From contig VUYV01000036.1 in assembly GCA_008711295.1 (NCBI GenBank), positions 1,272,646 to 1,336,645 on the forward strand: a DNA stretch of 64,000 nt. The letters are read 5' to 3'. This document shows positions 12,001 through 24,200 of the stretch, piece by piece. Under the pieces are notes generated by a model. That model was not told the origin of the DNA. It ran no database searches and was given only the letters and a program-made list of their open reading frames with translations. The stretch comes from Anarhynchus alexandrinus. Its lineage: Eukaryota; Chordata; Aves; Charadriiformes; Charadriidae. How positions within the stretch are numbered: the stretch's first letter is position 1; the number at the start of each line of letters is the position of its first letter. Both the position numbers and the translations under genes were made by a program.

Positions 12001-15000
12001 TATCCAAAGAAATTAGATTCATACTCTTTTCTCCTGTTGGAACAAATTCCTTTGTCTTGTGTATTCCTTAAAAGCAGTTTTAATGTAAAACTCTTATTCT
12101 GTTTGGGCTTCAAATTGTGAAGAATTTTCTATCAAAGGCTTTGTAGTATCCCTCTATTCAGACAAATGCTTAAGATAGTAATAATCAGAAGGCCAATTAT
12201 CCTAAAACTCAGTTCCTAAAGAACTTGTTTGAATGTTGGGTTATTAATTTTACATTTTAGGAATTGGTACTATGGAGAAAAGAAAACTAAAATTGGCGAC
12301 AATGAAGCAGAAACCCATTCTTATTTTGCAGGTATTGGAGTTTTTGGAATCCTTTTGGATTTTGCTTGTGATACTATCTTCTATAAGGTCTTCCATAGTG
12401 GATTTCTATACTTGCTTTTTAAATGGTTCCCTCCCCTGCCTCCTTAAAAATTATTGATAATGTTCAGTAAACAAACCAGAAAATGTAAAATCCAAGGCTT
12501 TCTCACCCTATGTTGTGTAACAGTAACAATGTGATACTATATGTATGTATCTATTTTGTTAATTAGATCTGAGTGTGCCTGTTTTGTATTGATGTATGAA
12601 ATGGTGGTATAGCTTTCACTTGATTCAGGTGAACTGATTTATATCAACTTCATAAAAGCAAAAAGGAACAGTTGATCAGTCTGCTTCTGGAAAGAAATTC
12701 CCCAAGTCAGACTGAATAGAAGAATTCTGCGACCTAAACTGGAAAAAAAACTAATGGCAAAATCCATTAGCATGTGTAAGCACTGTAAAATATTGTATGT
12801 AAAGTTTAGGTAATTGTCAATACATACATTTGTTTATGTTTTCCAAACCTCTTTTAAGAGCCCTATGTAATATCAAAGGCATACAAATAGAAAAATGTGT
12901 TCCTTGGTGGACGCTGCTCTGTCAAATACCGTGGTAAAATTCTGGAAGGAAAAAAACAAAAACCATTCCCTTGTTTACTTTGCTTATTAATCTAACTATA
13001 ATTTCTCTTCTGGCAGAAGTCAGGAGAACGTCTGTTTAAATGTTTAATATACTTGATCAAACACTTATCCTTGCTAAGTCTCTTTCTTTGTTAAACTAGA
13101 ATCAAGTCATGTTCGCAGTCCAAAGCCTGATTATATACAGTTCAGTGTGGGACAGGTAATAGTTCACAAAATATTTGGCTATTCAGGAGTCATTGTTGGA
13201 TGGGATGTAAAAGCTAAAGCTCCAGAAGAATGGCTACAACACAAATATCCTCCAGCGAAACAGGTTTGAATGCATTAAACTCTTGCTTTATTAATAAATA
13301 TACAGAATAACTCAGGTTAAAAAAACCCTCAGAAATATTGTCACAGGCAGACTTCCTGCTAACCTAATGGAAAATACTTTAGGGTCCCGTATCACCTGTG
13401 CAGCTGAGCGATACCTCCGCTGCTTCTGTGCTGTTGTCCCAGTAGAGCTTTGCTTTTGCACCACTGATTGGTTAAGCTTCGCTGGTCAGGGTTGTACTGG
13501 ACATGTCTCGAATTAAAATTACTCACTTTTAATACACAGCTTTGTATTTAAAGTAGCAGTGTCAACCTATAATGTTTGAACGGATTTCTCATGGTGTGTT
13601 ACTAAAGCCGAGAGGCTGTTAAATCCTTTATTTGATCATCCATAATTTGTAACATCTTAATTTAATCAATTTCAGTTAGAAAGCCACGTTTTTTGGGATC
13701 TGGATACTTGGAATGTAAATCTATTTAACAACATATTTTGTTAGAATTCTTGAAGCTTTTGAAATTCTCTAGCCTAAGTCCTTATTGTATTTGAAAATCG
13801 GATGCTAAATCTTTGTTGACAGTGCTGCTCTGATAATACAGTGCTGCATGCTCTGTGGGTTGGCCGCTGACATGCTGCTTAAGTGGCAGGAAGGCACTAG
13901 TCATTAAGTCAGAGGACTGAAAATGAGAAAAAAATGAGGGAAAAAATGAGAAACTCTGCCTGTAGCAGAGAATTCATGTTCAGCTGAGACCAGACATTCA
14001 GTCCTGTTTTGTGAGTTTTGTTCCTTCCCTGCTGTAATTTAATCCACCTGCCACTCATCTTTGGCTTCTAAAACACCTGCGTCTTTGCTTTCTTTTCTTC
14101 TCTCGGTATTGTCACCAACGGAACACCCATGAATTTCCCATCAGGCATTCTGATTCTTTTTATATTATTCTGTTCTCCCAGTGACCTTGTGTTCATCTTT
14201 ATTGTTTTAATTTCAATAGTGATGACATGCAGTTTAAATGTGTGCCTTTTGGTTTTTTTTAACTTGCCTTTGCCTTTTCACGTTACATGCATCAGCTATG
14301 AAAAATGCCTTTTGACCGTTACAAGGCAACTACTAAGCTTGGTCCTTGCAAATCCCCTCTAAACGTTAGCCAGGCTTTCAGCCCAACTTTTCCTGCTTTC
14401 TGTGACTTTCAGTTCTCTACTGTGTTGTTGACTGGAGGCCACTGCCTCTCACATTGATTGATACTAACTGCTTCATAAGTTCCAGTTATCTGTCTGCATT
14501 CATCCATCGCTTTTGTGTATTTAGATTGTGGGTTACTTTGGGCAGGAATGTTTATGCATAGTAGTGAGCATGGTGGGACCCTGGCCCATGATTTGTGTTC
14601 ACAGGCACTGTAAAAATAATAGTAAGCCACACTTTTCCTTTCTTGGCTGGAAGATTTTTATATACACATAGAAGTTGCCTTAGCTCTGTCTGGGATCGGG
14701 GACCAAGATTGTCAGAGGTGGTATTATGTTCTGAATTTGCCTCTTTCTTTTTGGTGTTCTCTGTTGCCACTTGTGAAGGAAGAAGGGTAACAACAAATTG
14801 TTATGGGATCTATATACATTAATATCTTGACTCTTAAAAAATGTTTCAAATATGCCAAGAACTTCACATATTGCAGTTTCGATCGCTTTATATTTGATTT
14901 TCCAAATTGATGTGGAAAGATCATAAAAAATTAACTCCCTGGATGTATATATTGAGTGGGTTTAGCTTCTGTAAGCCTAATGAGAGTTAACTGATTGTAT

Positions 15001-17265
15001 AATGTAATCTTTAGTCATCATCTCCCCTTGAGGCTATTTATTTTCCTTCTATTTTTACAGGATCTAAAAGATACTCCTCACTATCGAATTCTAATTAACA
15101 AAGCAAATGGATTTGGCAAATCTACAGCTTACATTGCTGAGGAAGAGATAACAATTATTATGGGATTAGAGGTAGTATTTATTTTTTTTATTCAGTTGCA
15201 ACTTGTTTGTTATCCTGTATGTTTAAAAGTTGGCTGACCTTTGGCTTAATAGATACTATCTATTTTGTGAAGTTAGTGTAAACTAATAGAGAAAGCAGAT
15301 AAACAAATTACTTCTGTACTTTCAAGTATGTGTTTTTGGAAGGTGATAAATGACCAAACCAGGTACTGCCTACTTCACGGTATCCAACTGCCTAGTTTTG
15401 TAAGTGCTCTGGCAGCTTGACTTCTGTTATGTACAGACTGTTGCAGATATGGACTTTTGTTTTAGGATTTCACTGACCTATCAAAGTTGGACAAGTAATT
15501 TAATCTCTTTCTGTGGGATCTAGCAAAGTATGTTGGTTTCTCAATTCCACTCTGAAAAATCTGCATTTCAAACAGCTCCTACTCAGCTGCTGCCCAGGCT
15601 GAATAATGTCTCCTTTCTTAAGGCTCTTTGGGAGCCAAAAATTCTGTTTTGTGTATCTCGGTCTTGGTAGCTTTTGATTTCTAGCTTATACAAGGTGCAC
15701 CTGATTCTTAAACTAGTCAGAGACTCTGATCTACAAAATGGCCTTCAGGCATGCATGCCACATACAGATGGCTTTTATGCAAGAGATCCAGTGCTATTGG
15801 GGATGCCTTCTTTTAAATAGTGGATAGTAGCAGTATCTGTACTTAAAATAACAGCAAGTAACTGAACTGTTCATCTAACAGGAGATGCGTGGTGGTGAGT
15901 CAAACAGAGGAAATTCAAATTGGCATCTTTTGCCTGTCAGGAGAACCTCCCAAAGGAATTGTGTAAGTGCGGCTGGCCTGAAGACTCTCCATGCTCTCTC
16001 TCGAAACTGTGCCACTGCACATAAAGGACCCCCTTCAATCAGTGGGGCCAAACAGTGGGACACCATTACCTCTTTTATTTGGGAGAAGCCTTAGTTCCGG
16101 TCCTTGTTGCTGTTTTAGCCACTGATTGTAATATAAAATAAAATGTGCTAACGTGCCTGAACTTAGGAGCAGGAACTATGCTGTCCCAGATAAGTGTCAT
16201 AAATATTTAAAATTGGGGTTTGGCACCTTTGACTTGTGTGTCTAAAAAATATACACAAAATTATGTCAGTCAGCTGGCTACCTTCCGTTACCTTTATAGT
16301 CTATAGGGAGAAACAGATACGTTACCTTAAACATTTACCTTGTGTAAATTAGCCTTTAAGATATCAGGTTGCTTTATTCACCTGCATGACAGGGTAATTC
16401 TCCCCATGGATTATTGGAGGAATAGATGGTAACAAGCTCACAAAAATCAGATACTTGAAAGTTGTCTAGTTGAGATTAATTACAAATGGTGAGTCATGCC
16501 TGTACCTCAAGTTCGAAAGGTCTGTGGATTGCCCTCACTCAACCTTTCCTACAGCCTAATAGGTAGAATAACTGCCTGAAGAGTTGAGATCAGAAAATGC
16601 TTAGACTTGTCCTAACCCTTTCCCAGTTGACAGTTCTAATCTGCTCACTGTAGGCTTTCTGCATCATGACAAAGAATGTAACTTGGATTGCCCTTTGTGG
16701 ATTTGCATCTTCAAGTTGGACATGGTGGTACCTAAGGCCACCAACTTGCTGTGTCTTCACCATTTCCCTGACTACTTCTTTACTGTTCCTGCTGCCTAAT
16801 TGGTTTAGATAACTGATCCAACTGAAAAAAATAACAAATAGCTCTACCAGCAACAAATAAGTGGCAACTAGTTCAATAAGAAACAGTTCTGATTTTAAAA
16901 CATCAATGCTGGTGTAGATCTAGCATGTAATATCTCATTAGATATGTTCAACACTTGTAGAGTACTTTGAGAAAGCCACCGTTCTGATGACATAAATTAG
17001 GTTAAGGTACGTGGAAAATCCCACTGACAATATCTCTATGTATATTTTGTATTTAAAAACTAATCATGAGTTTTCAAAAAGTTAACTGTAGTAACTTTAA
17101 TGATTAAGTATCAGTTTGTATTTATTGCTAATTCTGGTGCCTGTTCAACTTGAAATATTATTTTCTCAGGTGCATCACCCTGATATGAAAGCCTATTTCA
17201 GCGGATATGATGGATCAAAATACATTATGCAGCCATGGTTGAAAAAAATTTATCCTCATGACTGA
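8877..17265 (+). CDS. Secreted or ER-targeted YccV/HspQ-like domain protein, 5 exons, 189 aa
   Basis: Five exons (8877-9004, 12261-12331, 13100-13263, 15061-15171, 17170-17265) join with matching phases into 189 codons plus stop. Residues 6-21 are a hydrophobic stretch (AAAALQICVLLSALPA) preceded by no basic residue, like an ER signal peptide with cleavage near A21. Residues 22-80 are polar and unassigned. Residues 81-189 match the YccV-like (hemimethylated DNA-binding, PF08755-type) fold as I remember it from FBXO21: FSVGQV..HK.FGY.GVI.GWD at 81-102, HYRIL at 128-132, and HHPDMKAYFSGYDGSKYI at 160-177, closing IYPHD-stop. YccV domains occur in bacterial HspQ, POLDIP2 and FBXO21, which link to proteolysis or protein quality control, so a similar role is an inference. 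The exon holding the ATG is open upstream to its acceptor, so an extra coding exon is possible. The exon 2 donor (GTATTG) is weak. No F-box is seen. It is convergent with IRAK1BP1. Confidence 0.85.
10228..10317 (+). CDS. Possible extra 90-bp exon of the YccV-domain gene
   Basis: The exon is flanked by an acceptor (TTTTTACTATTAAAG) and a donor (AAG|GTAGGA). At 90 bases it preserves phase 2 on both sides, so it can be included or skipped without changing the frame. In the required frame it is open and adds 30 residues, including the stretch DAWADHLKLWLSKTR just before NWYYGEK. Another frame is also open, so coding status is unproven. Confidence 0.45.
12261..12331 (+). CDS. YccV-domain gene, exon (residues 43-66)
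   Basis: The acceptor TTTACATTTTAG precedes it. The 71-base exon enters in phase 2 and leaves in phase 1, exactly matching its neighbours. It encodes NWYYGEKKTKIGDNEAETHS followed by YFA. The donor GCAG|GTATTG is weak, but reading further gives a frame that no longer fits the next exon. Confidence 0.75.
13100..13263 (+). CDS. YccV-domain gene, exon with start of the YccV fold (residues 67-121)
   Basis: Acceptor TTAAACTAG, donor CAG|GTTTGA; the 164 bases complete a split codon and end in phase 0. It carries the diagnostic block FSVGQVIVHKIFGYSGVIVG followed by WD, then APEEWLQ, matching the first half of YccV-like domains. Confidence 0.92.
15061..15171 (+). CDS. YccV-domain gene, exon (residues 122-158)
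   Basis: A strong acceptor (TATTTTTACAG) and donor (GAG|GTAGTA) bound 111 bases, phase 0 to 0. It encodes the central strands, HYRILINKANGFGKSTAYIA and EEEITII, where the family has an HY.VL..DG..RYVAE-type pattern. Confidence 0.92.
17170..17265 (+). CDS. YccV-domain gene, last coding exon (residues 159-189)
   Basis: Acceptor TTATTTTCTCAG. The exon encodes VHHPDMKAYFSGYDGSKYIM, ends IYPHD and stops with TGA. The HPD..YF....G..YI pattern aligns with the FBXO21 C-terminal end as I remember it. Confidence 0.93.
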   Translation: MHHPDMKAYFSGYDGSKYIMQPWLKKIYPHD

Positions 17266-17376
17266 AGTACTTAAGTGTTTGTACATGTAATGTACATCCA
17301 GACAACATAAATCCTTTTTAAACTTGAGGAAAAAAGACACCAGGATAAAACTCATGTATATTTTTTCCTATGATGA

Positions 17377-17382
17377 AATAAA
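17377..17382 (+). promoter_or_regulatory. Poly(A) signal of the YccV-domain gene
   Basis: AATAAA lies 112 bases after the stop codon, followed by a GT-rich stretch (GAGCATGTTTTATGTTG). It implies a short 3' UTR of about 130-150 bases. Confidence 0.75.
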
Positions 17383-17906
17383 ACATTCCTGAGCATGTTT
17401 TATGTTGAACAATCCGTTTCGTTTGAAGCAAACACAGTACCTGTTCAGTTTACCATGACTCAGAATGGGGTTTAATTTCCTTCCAAATTTGGGAGGAAAG
17501 ATTTAAATATAGCCCAATTGCAGCCAGGAGTACCAAAGATTTTGCACATCAAATATGTTGAACTTTTACAGGGGCAGCTCAGAATTGTAGTTTCAGAGTA
17601 AATAATAACCTTAATTTTAGGGGATAGAGCTAAATGAAGGCAAACAGAAACTGATATATTTCTGAGGAGGGATGTAGTCAGTAAATCCTGCAATACTTTG
17701 ACTATTCTCTTTACAAAAGCATGTGTTGTGCTGCTTTCAAATGATACATGCAAAGGAGGAGTTAATCTACTTTTTTGCACCTGGACAGTTAAGAAACCTA
17801 CTCTGGCTCACTACACAAACCTCATTCTTAAGATCCTCTCTTAACTCTACTTGCTACCATAATAATAAAGTAAAAAATGGCAACAAACTCAAGAAAGCAT
17901 AAAAAT

Positions 17907-17912
17907 TTTATT
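17907..17912 (-). promoter_or_regulatory. Poly(A) signal of IRAK1BP1
   Basis: AATAAA on the - strand begins about 27 bases after the IRAK1BP1 stop codon, implying a very short 3' UTR. Other AATAAA-like sites further downstream (for example near 17864) could give longer transcripts approaching the convergent gene. Confidence 0.6.
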
Positions 17913-17938
17913 AGAAAATGTGTAGGATTTGAAAGTTT

Positions 17939-18209
17939 CTAGAGCAACTTGTTTCTTCTGTTTTCTTTTCCCTTTATCTCAAACACAGCAAACACTCTAC
18001 AAGAAGCATAAGCAGTAGCATTCTGGATTCTTTCCTGCAGAGTCAGTGAATCTGGGGAATTTGATAGATGACTGTCTATGTGGCCTCCCCATTCTTTTGT
18101 TTCTTCTTCTCTTATTAATAAAGGTTTTCCCAATGACTGGCCAAACAGTCGACAGACTTCTTGAGCTTTCCGCCGTGTATTTCCAACAGCGGTGACACAT
18201 ACTTGACGG
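17939..18209 (-). CDS. IRAK1BP1: IRAK1BP1 exon 4 (residues 155-244)
   Basis: Acceptor TTTCTACCTCTCAG. The exon completes a split Arg codon, reads RQVCVTAVGNTRRKAQEVCR onwards, and ends NKLL-TAG. It carries the second half of the SIMPL domain and the basic C-terminus. Confidence 0.95.
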
Positions 18210-21200
18210 CTGAGAGGTAGAAAAAGCAGCACAATAACAAGCAGGGCCAACTGATGTGCAAGTATTCCTGCCAAGCAATTTTTTATAATGCCTCAGCTTT
18301 TGTAACTGCATAGATGTGAGGCACGTCACCTTCCCCCAGGTTCTGGGTGATAGTTTAGGAGCTTGAGGGGGGATTGTGCAGAGAAAATGTCAGCATCCTC
18401 ATCAGGTATGATCAAGCATTTCCAATGCCTATATGCTGCAGGTATCCATGGTGTGTGGTGCAGAACAAGAGTTCAACCCTTGCTCCAGTCATTTGGGCAG
18501 CCCAGCTGTAAGGCACCTATTTAACCTCACTGGCCTCATTTCCAGACTCCTGCATAGATATCTTTGAGATACACTTTAGACATCTCCAGAACTCTTAGCA
18601 GCAGCTAGCTGAGCTTGTTTCTTGGACCAGGGATGATTCTTTTCTTTAAAGAGGCAAAACCCAAACCAAGCTTAAACTTCCCTCTGCGTCGNAATAATTA
18701 AAACCTAAAATAACAAGACTGTGAGCTTCAAAATAGCATGTTTCAATGCTGAGCAAGCACCATACGTGTCAGCAGCTAAGAGTAACGGGAACTGGCAAAG
18801 GTACTTAGAATTATCAATATCTGGTAACACACTTGTACCTTCATGAATAAATACAAACTAAACCTACACACACTGATGTAACCAAAGTCAAATTCTGTTG
18901 ACCTAATATTCACAGTAGATCATGCTTCCAATGGAAATCAGTGGGAAAATATTTTTTATCATATTCTGCTTTTGCACAGGGACACTGCAGAAAGAACAAC
19001 CTGCATCTTCTAGACTGAATGGCATTAATTTATTTTTAAAACAAATACTGAAATATTAGAGCATAAATTTTAATAGGTATGAAGCAAACCATTTGCTCCC
19101 GTTATAAACAGTATAAATTATGTATTCATATTAACTGTTATCTGAGGCTGTAAAATTTGTCATGTGAGAGAGAACTTACCGAAGGGTGTCTACGGCTTCT
19201 GGTGTATGGTAGAAGTGAGGTGGACTGATGGTAACAGAGGTTCCTAACTTTTCAATGAGTAGATTGCAAATATTCTGCATTTTTCCAAAATCACTGAATA
19301 TAATACAGACCTGGGAGTGAACACAGACATCACACAAGTAATTTTTTTCAGTTTTCCCCTATGATTCAACACTTGTATTTAAATCAGTATAAAGCCAGAT
19401 ATGTACAAACTAACTAAACATACCAGTCCTGTATATAACTCCAAAATTTATTTACTTAACTCACTTTTATATAGCCCATTAGGTTTGCAACAGAAAGAAG
19501 TTCATAAAATGGTTTAAAATTGAGGATGAAGAAATGTTTTTTTTTTGTGAGGAAGTACGGCATTCTTGGTATGTAGACAATTTGAAGAATGAACATGCTC
19601 TTTGGTGCACATGACTAGAGGCATCCTGGTTCTTCCCTTTTTAGATTACTAAATGTTAATTATGTAGAAGCCCAAGCAAAATGATGTGGAAAACATTGTG
19701 TAGGAAGGACAATTACATTTTAATTCCAAGCATTAGGTTCAAGAAACCTAAACTATGAGACTAAACTAAGCCTAGCCCAGTCTAGCTTGCAGTGGGCTCA
19801 AAACCCTGTGTTGGCTGAACAGATTCACTCCAGTGCCTACAGAGAACTGGGCACTTCAGACTGGATTAAAAACAATTTAAACATCTATCTGTCTGTGGCT
19901 TTGGCAAGAAACAGCATTAAATATATATCAGGACTTCAGGTGCTTTCCCAAGTGCTACAAAGCAGGCATCACTATCCACCTGGGATCCAGAGCCCTACAG
20001 CCTTCCTTGTGGGGAAGTGACAGTCAGGTGGCAACTTTCCAGGCAGGAGCCAGCCTTTTTCTGTGGCACAGCACAGTCACCAGGAGTGAAGCAATGATGC
20101 CGAGCTGCTACAGCATTCAGGAATCAGAAATCCTGGGTCCCAAACTCTTTTTTTAGAAGAACTAAACCCTCATCTTCACTTCCCAGTACAGTGCTCTGTC
20201 AGGCTCACCTTCTCTCTTGTCCCTGACTCTTTCCTTTCTTTTTACACAGTAACACAGCTTCAACAGGAGGGGAAGAAAAAGCTGTGGTAAAGAAAATTCC
20301 ACTGCCAACCCCTGTGACACATAGTCAGCCCTATGATTCCTGCAGTCCATGCAGCAACTTATCCCAGTGAAGGTATATGGTACAGAATTCCAAGTTATGG
20401 CAATGTCAGCTGCACTGCAGTAGCTTCCTGTGTAGATTTACCTTGTGGTAATTCAAGGAAGTTGAATCTCTCAGTGAGAGAGGAGGGGGCTACTTCATAC
20501 ACAGTGTAAGGTAAAAAATGGATATTGACAATTCCCATGAAGTAATGAATGCCCACGTCTTGTTACCCTTGGTAGCCTCTCAGCGCAGTACATGTATCTC
20601 ATCCTGGCCTGAATACTTGCAGTGGCTCAGTAGCTCTTCACACAGCCGAGCCAAACCTGGCTTAGGGCCTTAAAAACTGACCAAGATTGAGTGGCAGCGC
20701 AGTTACATCTTCTACAAGGACAAAGGGTCACACCTCTTGTGCAAAACTGCACCAAGTCTGCATCTTCATCTCGGCTGCGCACCCTTTATCTGTAGCTTGG
20801 GGGTTGGATCACTTTCTGGGAGGTGCAGTACCAATTTGAACAAAGACTGAAGATGAGACTAAATGGAGCTTGCTTTCTTCAGTGGGAGTTCTTGCCCTAT
20901 ATAAAAAGCATACATCCTCTTGTGCTGTATTGCCAGATAACTGTCATATTTTGTGGAAAGTTGGAAGTCTCACTATGACGACTGTCATAGTGTTTTCCAG
21001 ATTGCTATCAGTGTTTACAAGATTAGTTCCCTCAAGGGGATGAAACAAAAGAATGATCAAACAAAAGAACTGCGGGTCTTAAGCAAGAGATAAGCTGCTC
21101 AGACTGGGGCAGTTCTGGGCACTCAGGAACTTTATTGTTAAAAAGAAGCACGTAATCAGGTACCCTCAGGGGCAGAAAACAACTGAGCAATAGCTGTGAA

Positions 21201-24200
21201 TTTTGTTGGTTAGTTTTCATTTAGAGCTAGATCCAATAAATTCCACTTACATTTACAGAGGATACCTAGGCATTAACATGTAAAGCAGTGTTTCAATTTC
21301 TTCAATTATGATTAAGGTTAAAAAGTGTGAAACAGTAATATGAGGGTATGCAAAACCAGCGTGGACATTACAAGGTTTGGATAAGGCTGTAAAAGACAAG
21401 AAGTTACGGTTTATAAGGAAGCAGGTATGTTAAGAAATGCACAAAACCAACATAATCTTCATCCCATGAGATCGTCATGCAATAAATGAACTATTATGAT
21501 TAAGATGTTATAGAGCTTTGTGATCTCATACACAGCTTCATTCTTCTGCATATTTTCCTTTGTTATAGCATGAATTAAAATTTATCTCCTTACAGTTGAA
21601 AGCGTATTTTGAATTCTTAATTATACCTTAAAATAGCTATTTGCCTGGGAATTTCTTCAGTCTTCTAAAAACTCTTACAGTAGACAAATGGTAAAAAGAG
21701 TTTATAGAATGAAATAATGCAAGACGTCTACAATTTTATGTATAACAAACATAATGGCAAACTTTAGTAAAGAAGCGAGTGTAAGTTAATTTAAAATTCA
21801 TTTATATTGCTAAAGTATGCAAACACACTGGTCAATGCAACTTCATTGGTTTATGAAGCTGCACTAATGAAACCAGTACGTACATAAAGGGGGAAGGAAG
21901 GAGAAACTAATCTCTGCACAAAGAGCCACCATACTGCTACTTAAGTGTACAGGGCAGCCAAACCAGCAGTACTATGGCTAGATTTTTCAAGTTCTGACAC
22001 CCCAGTCCTAGGCAACCATACAACTTTTGAACAGCAATTACAGCTGGTCCAAGCTGCCTACAAATGAACACTAAATCCATGTAATTTGCTTTCCACATAC
22101 AATCTTTGTTGTATAAAAATTAATAGCAGAAGGGAGACAATTGGTTGTTACCACTTAAGACTGAAGTTGTAAGCCTACGTGTGTCTGTAGCCTAAATAAT
22201 AATTCAATGTAGTTTTATTAATTTTTAAGTATGGCTTATCTAAAAAACATGGTGATTTAAGCTCTCATGATAGCCAGTGTCTACTTTATGAAGTTAGTCA
22301 TTCAGAACATGACACTGATGCATACCGTTTAAGTATCTGAAGACTCATTTTAAAACCCAAATTTTGTTCTCCAAATTCTCGATTATTTCTGTATTTATTG
22401 CTGTTATTTAGATAAGAATATGCCTTAAAGCAAGCAAGCAAACTAAAGAGTCTGAACCCTATTTTAGGGGATTGTAAATAACAGCTCTATAAAACAGCTT
22501 TCATTTTATTGCAGACTTCCAGGTTTACTTCATAAGGATCTGTAAATTTGCTGGGTAGTGATTAAAGTTTGATGCTCTAAAAAGATTAATTGACTGAAAA
22601 CATATCATTTCCCTCAGCGAATGTTTCCAGCACAGCATTTACTTCCTACTATAGCATGAACATGCAAAAATATACTCCCGTGAGCTGCTTTTGAAGTAAA
22701 TGGGATTATTCCCATAATCTTTAGCTTTCACACAGGACTTTTTACCTACAGAATTCAAAGTCAATTACCTAGGAAACAATTAGCTTTGCTTTACTTGCAG
22801 CAAGCTGATGGCAGAGTCACGTAGAATAGACCAAAGTCCAGGTGCTGTTCAACTGTGGCTTAAGCAGATCTAGATTAGGGCTGCCACACCACTGTTGTCC
22901 CACATCCACTCTTGTCCTCTGCCTTGCATTGCCTCCAGTTCAGGGAGCTAAAATAATGGAAAAAATAAAAGCTAACCCAGAAAAAAAAAAAAAGTTATTA
23001 ACTGGAGCAGCTTTCTGAACTCATCTATCACCTGATCACCGAAGTACAACTCCTTGCAAAAAGTAGAGGGCAGGAAGGGCTAAGGGTGAAGGAGAGCATG
23101 AGGTTGCTTACACTGGCACAGAACAACAATTGTAGAGCCCCACAACCACATATTCCCTTCTGTTGCATCATTTAATATTTAAAAAGCACGCATTCATCTG
23201 AGAAGAAAATAATTCCGTATTACGGTAGCAGAAAACAAGTTCTGCACACAACACAAGACTGCAGCTGAAAACTCTGCTTTAAACTGCAGTCCTTCAATAG
23301 CTTCTTTGGACCGTGCTGCCTTTACTGCCGAGAACATCTACTCCTCAGCATGAAGAAAGACAGTCTGCAAATTTTCATTGATCCTTGCTACATTTCTTAT
23401 TCTTTTTTTATTATTATTTTTGGTTAAGTTGAATACGTACCTCTGCTTCCATTTGGTAAGTATTTTCTACTCTACTAAAATCCTCTGTTACAGTCATATT
23501 TTCTTCCTAAAACAAAGTACAAGAATATAATCTTAAAACAGAAATTAAGCATCTGTTGGAAATGTATGTACACTGTGTCCTGTAAAAGTTGAACTGTTTT
23601 GGCTTATTACTTGTGACTTAGCAACAGAAATTTGGAATTTTCCATGCAAATCTCTTCAGTTAAAAACTAGCTGGATGTTAAAGACTTCTTGACATTATTT
23701 AAAGTAAATTATATAGTAGCTCTAGAATGCAATTCTGCTGCTATTCACTTGAAAAGAACAATTAGGTCTTAAAAGTAACTGCTAGCTAGAAGCTGTGTGT
23801 ATCAGTGTGTAACTAAATTCACCTAGTTCAAAAAAACTAGAAGCTTCAATTATTTTCAGAAAGTTAGTATGTGAAAATTGCTTTTCAGGCCCCTATTTTA
23901 AGATATTTTAACAGTAGCGGCTTGTAGCAAGGTGATGTGAACAACGACTGAGCACTGTTTATTCTGGCAGAATGGTAACCCTTAAAAGAAGCTATGCCAC
24001 CATTGACACCTTTGCATTAACAGCAACTACGTTATTCAACATAATGGCTGCACAGAGCACTAGCATATCCTGTAAGACTTATAAATAAAATACTGAACTA
24101 ACTAAGATACAGAGTAACTCCAGTTACATCTACATATTTGACCAGCGGTCTAACAACCGCATTTCTTTCACTCACTTCTCTCTCCAGTAAACAGTTTGGA

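Noticed and set aside
12261..12447. Read-through of the exon at 12261 giving a hydrophobic, membrane-like tail
   Set aside because: Ending at 12331 gives phases that match both neighbouring exons; the longer version breaks the frame into the YccV domain.
17472..17780. 102-codon - strand frame downstream of IRAK1BP1
   Set aside because: It lies past the IRAK1BP1 poly(A) signal, has no homology and no splice support.
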